A DNA stretch of 35,386 bases from Firmicutes bacterium CAG:194 (lineage in GTDB: Bacteria > Bacillota > Clostridia > Lachnospirales > Lachnospiraceae): positions 1-35,386 of the forward strand of contig HF995211.1 in the NCBI GenBank assembly GCA_000432915.1. The letters run 5' to 3'. The notes under the pieces are model-generated. The model was not told the origin of the DNA and made no database searches. It worked only from the letters and a program-made list of their open reading frames with translations. Shown here one piece after another: positions 32,420 to 35,386 of this stretch. A program made the translations under genes and the position numbers. How positions within the stretch are numbered: the stretch's first letter is position 1; every line of letters starts with the position of its first letter.

Positions 32420-32448
32420 ATTTTAGCACCCTGAAAAATGGATTGCAA
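32420..32448 (-). promoter_or_regulatory. Promoter of the T-box-aspS-gatCAB transcript
   Basis: Minus strand TTGCAA (32448-32443), 17-base spacer, TAAAAT (32425-32420), with the extended TGC before the -10 box. The T-box stem I begins about 20 bases downstream. Confidence 0.65.
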
Positions 32449-32519
32449 GTATTTTTTTCGATTCTGGGTGTATTTCCTGTATGGTGTATCTTTTGTGCGT
32501 GATGGTGTTTATTTCATCG

Positions 32520-32531
32520 ATCAGCGTAAGC
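32520..32531. repeat. Left copy of a 12-bp inverted repeat flanking the recombinase gene
   Basis: ATCAGCGTAAGC on the plus strand, 19 bases beyond the recombinase stop codon. Its exact reverse complement lies at 33500-33511, on the other side of the gene. Confidence 0.6.
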
Positions 32532-32550
32532 TTTGTCTATAACAGCAATT

Positions 32551-33477
32551 TTACAAACCGGATAATGTTCTCATGACTAAGTCCACATCCTTATTTTCCA
32601 GCTCCTGTATAATATGCAGATATGTTTTTTGTGTAGTTGTCATACTGGCGTGCCCCAGACGTCTTGCAACACTGGCAATCGAAACACCTGCGAATAATAA
32701 AAGAGAAGCATGTGTATGTCTGAGACCATGAATTGAAATCACGGATATCCCACATTCTCTGCAATGCCTCGAAAGAACGTCATTAACTGTTGAATTATAT
32801 ATTTTGTCCTCTCCTACAAATATCGGCTTATCCTCGGGCAAATTTTTAACCAGTTCCGAAAACTTCACAACAATCTGCCAGTCTATCTGGATTTTTCTAA
32901 CAGACGATTTATTTTTTGTAGGCAGAAATCCTCCCTCTCCTTTATAATCCCATGTTTTGCTTACAGATAAAGTCTGTCTTGCAAAATCAAAGTCCGCCGG
33001 TGTAATTGCAAGTGCTTCCGAGAATCTCATTCCTGTTTTTGCAACCAATAATATAAACCAGTCCCAGTTGGGTTTCTCCCTAATATCCAGATGTGCAATT
33101 AACGTATGTAACTCAAATTGATTTAAATATTTTATCTTCTTTACCTTGGGAGTTTTTCCTTTGATAATAGCTTTTCTGGTCGGATCCCTATCTATCAGTC
33201 CTTCATCCACTGCATCAAGAATGGCACCTTTCAACTGATGGTGGAAATCAAGTGTCGTCTGTCTTTCATGCTCCTTTGCATAATCATTAAGAAGCTGCTG
33301 ATACACTGTCCTTGTTAAATCAGATACCTTCAGTCTGGGAACCAGTTTTTCAACCCATTTCTGCGTCATCAGATATTTTGCCATCGTCGCTTCTCTTATG
33401 GCGTCCTTCTTGTATACTTCAATCCACTGCTTATAATAATTACAAAATAATTCTGTTCCATCCATATCGTTTCGCAT
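32551..33477 (-). CDS. Tyrosine recombinase (phage integrase/XerD-like)
   Basis: A 308-residue site-specific recombinase. An N-terminal core-binding helical domain (about 1-105) precedes the catalytic domain. The catalytic set is R151 (TGMRFSEAL), a lysine near 190-195, H250 and R253 (HGLRHTHAS), H276 (LGHASMTTT) and nucleophile Y286 (TYLH). All expected residues appear present, so it should be active. It lacks the long N-terminal AP2-like arm-binding domain seen in many integrative-element integrases. GGAGG lies six bases before the ATG. It directly follows an hsdR gene, a place where recombinases often shuffle hsdS specificity genes; no hsdS is visible here. Confidence 0.92.
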   Translation of the reverse strand: MRNDMDGTELFCNYYKQWIEVYKKDAIREATMAKYLMTQKWVEKLVPRLKVSDLTRTVYQQLLNDYAKEHERQTTLDFHHQLKGAILDAVDEGLIDRDPTRKAIIKGKTPKVKKIKYLNQFELHTLIAHLDIREKPNWDWFILLVAKTGMRFSEALAITPADFDFARQTLSVSKTWDYKGEGGFLPTKNKSSVRKIQIDWQIVVKFSELVKNLPEDKPIFVGEDKIYNSTVNDVLSRHCRECGISVISIHGLRHTHASLLLFAGVSIASVARRLGHASMTTTQKTYLHIIQELENKDVDLVMRTLSGL

Positions 33478-33499
33478 AAGCTACCTCCATTTTATTTGT

Positions 33500-33511
33500 G
33501 CTTACGCTGAT
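33500..33511. repeat. Right copy of the 12-bp inverted repeat flanking the recombinase gene
   Basis: GCTTACGCTGAT on the plus strand is the exact reverse complement of 32520-32531. It lies in the 5' untranslated region of the recombinase gene, between its candidate -10 box and the ribosome-binding site. Confidence 0.6.
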
Positions 33512-33517
33512 ATGAAT

Positions 33518-33546
33518 AGTAAAGACTATTTTCTCCCGCAAATCAA
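33518..33546 (-). promoter_or_regulatory. Candidate promoter of the recombinase gene
   Basis: Minus strand TTGATT (33546-33541), 17-base spacer, TTTACT (33523-33518). Each box matches consensus at four of six. A small dyad, AATAGT-N4-ACTATT (33515-33530), overlaps the -10 box and could be an operator or part of a recombinase binding site. Confidence 0.35.
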
Positions 33547-33551
33547 TGTGC

Positions 33552-35345
33552 CTAATTATTGATCAGAGGTTTTATTTCCTCTTCCAGTGTCTTCTTCAAA
33601 GCTGAAAGAAGCTGTGTATAATATTTGAACTTTGGTATTGCTTTCTCTTGCGCAGCCTTATATCCGGCAAAATCGGATGTTATCTTAATTGCATTTTCAT
33701 TTGGGATTTCTCCATTTCTGTAATGAGTTGCCGCATACATAATATCGTCTTTAGACGCATACCATGTCAGGCAAAAATCCTTAACAACTTTCTCAATGCA
33801 ATCCCGTTTCATATTTTCAACAATATTCAAAATTGACTGCCCCTTATATTTATCCTTGTCAAGCTCTATTTCATACACAAGGCTGTCCATGATATCAGCA
33901 ACCTGAAAATTATCTTTCCGCAGATCCTCAATATATTGCTTCACTTCTTCAATCTGTTTCTTTCTTTGTTCCGGTGTTACTTCCGAATCATCATCAGGCG
34001 TTACAATATTCTGGATCAGATTGATAATATACTCATAATCTATTTTTGTATGACTGTATGCCATTAACTCATAATCCTGATCTATCTCCGGGGTTTCCGG
34101 ATCTGTTGGATCATCTGATCCTGACTGAATCTCTGCTTTCACATTAAAATAATGTCCCGCATAATCCTCGTATTCATCTTCCGTAATGCCATAGCTTTCC
34201 AACATACTGTCATCATACTGTGAAAATGCCTTCAGTTGTGCGAACAGCTTATCAAAATTCTGAAACATTTTTATAAATACAATCTTTTCTTTGCGTGACA
34301 TCCCCGGAATTTCTGATGGCTTTTCTGCAGATGCCCGAAGTGCCTTCAATGATTTCCGAAAAGCAGGTTCTATTTCTTTCCATTCAGCCACAAGTGCCGT
34401 TCCCGTGCTTCCCGCAGAATACAATTTCACAGCATTATCAACACTTTCCTTAAAGAGCTTCGGCGCCTGAAAAGTTACGATCTGTCCATATGCCTTATTA
34501 TTATCAAATATTCGATTTGTCCTTGAAAATGCTTGGATCAAGTCGTGCGGTCCCATTGGCTGTCTGTCAATAAACATAGTAGACATACATGGTGCATCAA
34601 AGCCTGTCAGGAGACGATCTACCACAATTACAAGATCCAATTGCTCGCTTCTACTTTTAAATTTGGGGTCTTTTCTCGCCAAACGCTTATTTAAATTACC
34701 ATTATAAGTCTGTATCTGTGACAGATCATATTTCGTATTGAACATGCTATTATAATCATCTAATGACTCACGCATTTTCTGTTGGTTCAAATGGGAACTT
34801 TCGTCATTTTCTGTTACAGAATATGTAATCGCAAACTTGGGGAAATCCGGCAATACCTGTCTGATCCTTTCATCTATCTGTAGAGATGTCTCACCATTTT
34901 TCACTCTTTTCAATAATTCATAATACTTCTGTGCTAATTGGATTGAACTGGTTGTTAATAACCCCTCGTAAGTTTTTCCCTTACCATTTTGGAATCCCAG
35001 CTTATGATAGGACTTGTTCAAAATCACATCCAGCACTTTCAACATATGTGTTTCATTCTCGTAAATTCGGCTGTCCGTTTCGTCTACCATGTTTTTGGGT
35101 CCATCATGCTCTACCTGAAACCCTAATACAGCATTGTCTTTAATCGCATTTTGAATGGTATACTCATGCAGTCGCTTTCCATATAATTCTTCTGTTGTCC
35201 GAGGCAAATCACCTAACTTCGGATATGGATTTTCTGCAAAACGAGGTGTTCCCGTAAATCCATACCACAAGGATTTTCCGAAAAATCTTTCCAGCTCCCT
35301 CTTCGTCCCCGGTGTTACAGCTCTATGACACTCTGCTCGTGTCAA
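33552..35345 (-). CDS. hsdR: Type I restriction enzyme R subunit (HsdR), C-terminal part, 5' end broken or missing
   Basis: The visible 597 residues cover the second half of an EcoR124-type HsdR motor subunit. They contain motif III FTGTP (30-34), motif V LLTGFD (245-250), motif VI QAFSRTNR (271-278) and an EcoR124-like C-terminal helical domain (about 415-597) that docks onto the methyltransferase. The endonuclease domain and Walker A motif are absent. The frame opens at a TTG with no ribosome-binding site and is closed by an in-frame TAA at 35364-35366. Motif II appears as AECH instead of DECH. The gene is therefore either a truncated pseudogene or damaged by sequence error at the edge. The region looks more AT-rich than the neighbouring housekeeping genes. 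Confidence 0.85.
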   Translation of the reverse strand: MTRAECHRAVTPGTKRELERFFGKSLWYGFTGTPRFAENPYPKLGDLPRTTEELYGKRLHEYTIQNAIKDNAVLGFQVEHDGPKNMVDETDSRIYENETHMLKVLDVILNKSYHKLGFQNGKGKTYEGLLTTSSIQLAQKYYELLKRVKNGETSLQIDERIRQVLPDFPKFAITYSVTENDESSHLNQQKMRESLDDYNSMFNTKYDLSQIQTYNGNLNKRLARKDPKFKSRSEQLDLVIVVDRLLTGFDAPCMSTMFIDRQPMGPHDLIQAFSRTNRIFDNNKAYGQIVTFQAPKLFKESVDNAVKLYSAGSTGTALVAEWKEIEPAFRKSLKALRASAEKPSEIPGMSRKEKIVFIKMFQNFDKLFAQLKAFSQYDDSMLESYGITEDEYEDYAGHYFNVKAEIQSGSDDPTDPETPEIDQDYELMAYSHTKIDYEYIINLIQNIVTPDDDSEVTPEQRKKQIEEVKQYIEDLRKDNFQVADIMDSLVYEIELDKDKYKGQSILNIVENMKRDCIEKVVKDFCLTWYASKDDIMYAATHYRNGEIPNENAIKITSDFAGYKAAQEKAIPKFKYYTQLLSALKKTLEEEIKPLINN

Positions 35346-35386
35346 GTAAGAAACAAAAAAAAATTAATTTTTTTTATCAATGGGGA

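Noticed and set aside
32449..32519. An attachment site duplicated at the aspS leader
   Set aside because: No direct repeat matching this stretch was found elsewhere in the window; the other end of any island would lie outside.
1..35386. CRISPR arrays, insertion sequences or a prophage
   Set aside because: No regularly spaced repeats, transposase motifs or phage structural genes were seen; the only mobile-type gene is the tyrosine recombinase at 32551-33477.

Overview
This looks like a chromosomal segment from a gut-type Clostridia, most likely a Lachnospiraceae member. I infer this from several things read directly: Firmicutes-style strong Shine-Dalgarno sites (GGAGG), sigma-A promoters, a T-box leader, an FMN (RFN) riboswitch, an aspS-gatCAB operon, and several small membrane proteins of a type common in Lachnospiraceae. 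Species cannot be named from the sequence. Nearly all genes lie on the minus strand, so operons read from high to low coordinates.

Layout, low to high coordinates. (1) 1-214: two tRNA-Ser genes (GGA, cut by the window edge, and TGA) with their own promoter. (2) 360-5686: a minus-strand operon tsaE-tsaB-rimI-zinc-ribbon protein-rnz-membrane-anchored protein-tsaD-ispD. It holds most of the t6A tRNA modification machinery, with 4-nt overlaps between tsaE, tsaB and rimI. (3) 5786-6394: a YcxB-like membrane protein. (4) 6513-9924: a three-gene MacAB/YknXYZ-type export operon (ATPase, membrane fusion protein, permease) whose promoter lies inside a 48-bp palindrome. (5) 10066-11035: ribU, the riboflavin ECF transporter S component, behind an FMN riboswitch with tandem terminator hairpins. 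(6) 11076-15725: tex and a large GH9 cellulase-like lipoprotein. (7) 15883-17488: the main plus-strand operon, with a small membrane protein, a SprA-like HExxH protein and a DUF975 membrane protein. (8) 17485-21437: a MocR/PdxR-type regulator, a DUF2225 protein and glnS. (9) 21514-25544: a soluble GGDEF-EAL protein and guaB. (10) 25615-27031: two divergently transcribed, membrane-anchored conserved proteins. (11) 27119-32448: aspS-gatC-gatA-gatB under a T-box leader. (12) 32520-35386: an accessory edge with a tyrosine recombinase and the C-terminal part of a type I restriction HsdR subunit.

Translation is the dominant theme: tRNA genes, t6A synthesis, tRNA 3' processing, glutaminyl-tRNA synthetase, and the AspRS/GatCAB transamidation pathway. 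The T-box specifier reads AAC (Asn), and AspRS lacks the two residues I associate with strict Asp specificity. Together these suggest that this operon makes Asn-tRNA(Asn) indirectly.

The right end (from about 32.5 kb) looks more AT-rich by eye and is the accessory part. A 12-bp inverted repeat flanks the recombinase gene, and the hsdR frame is broken in homopolymer tracts close to the window edge.
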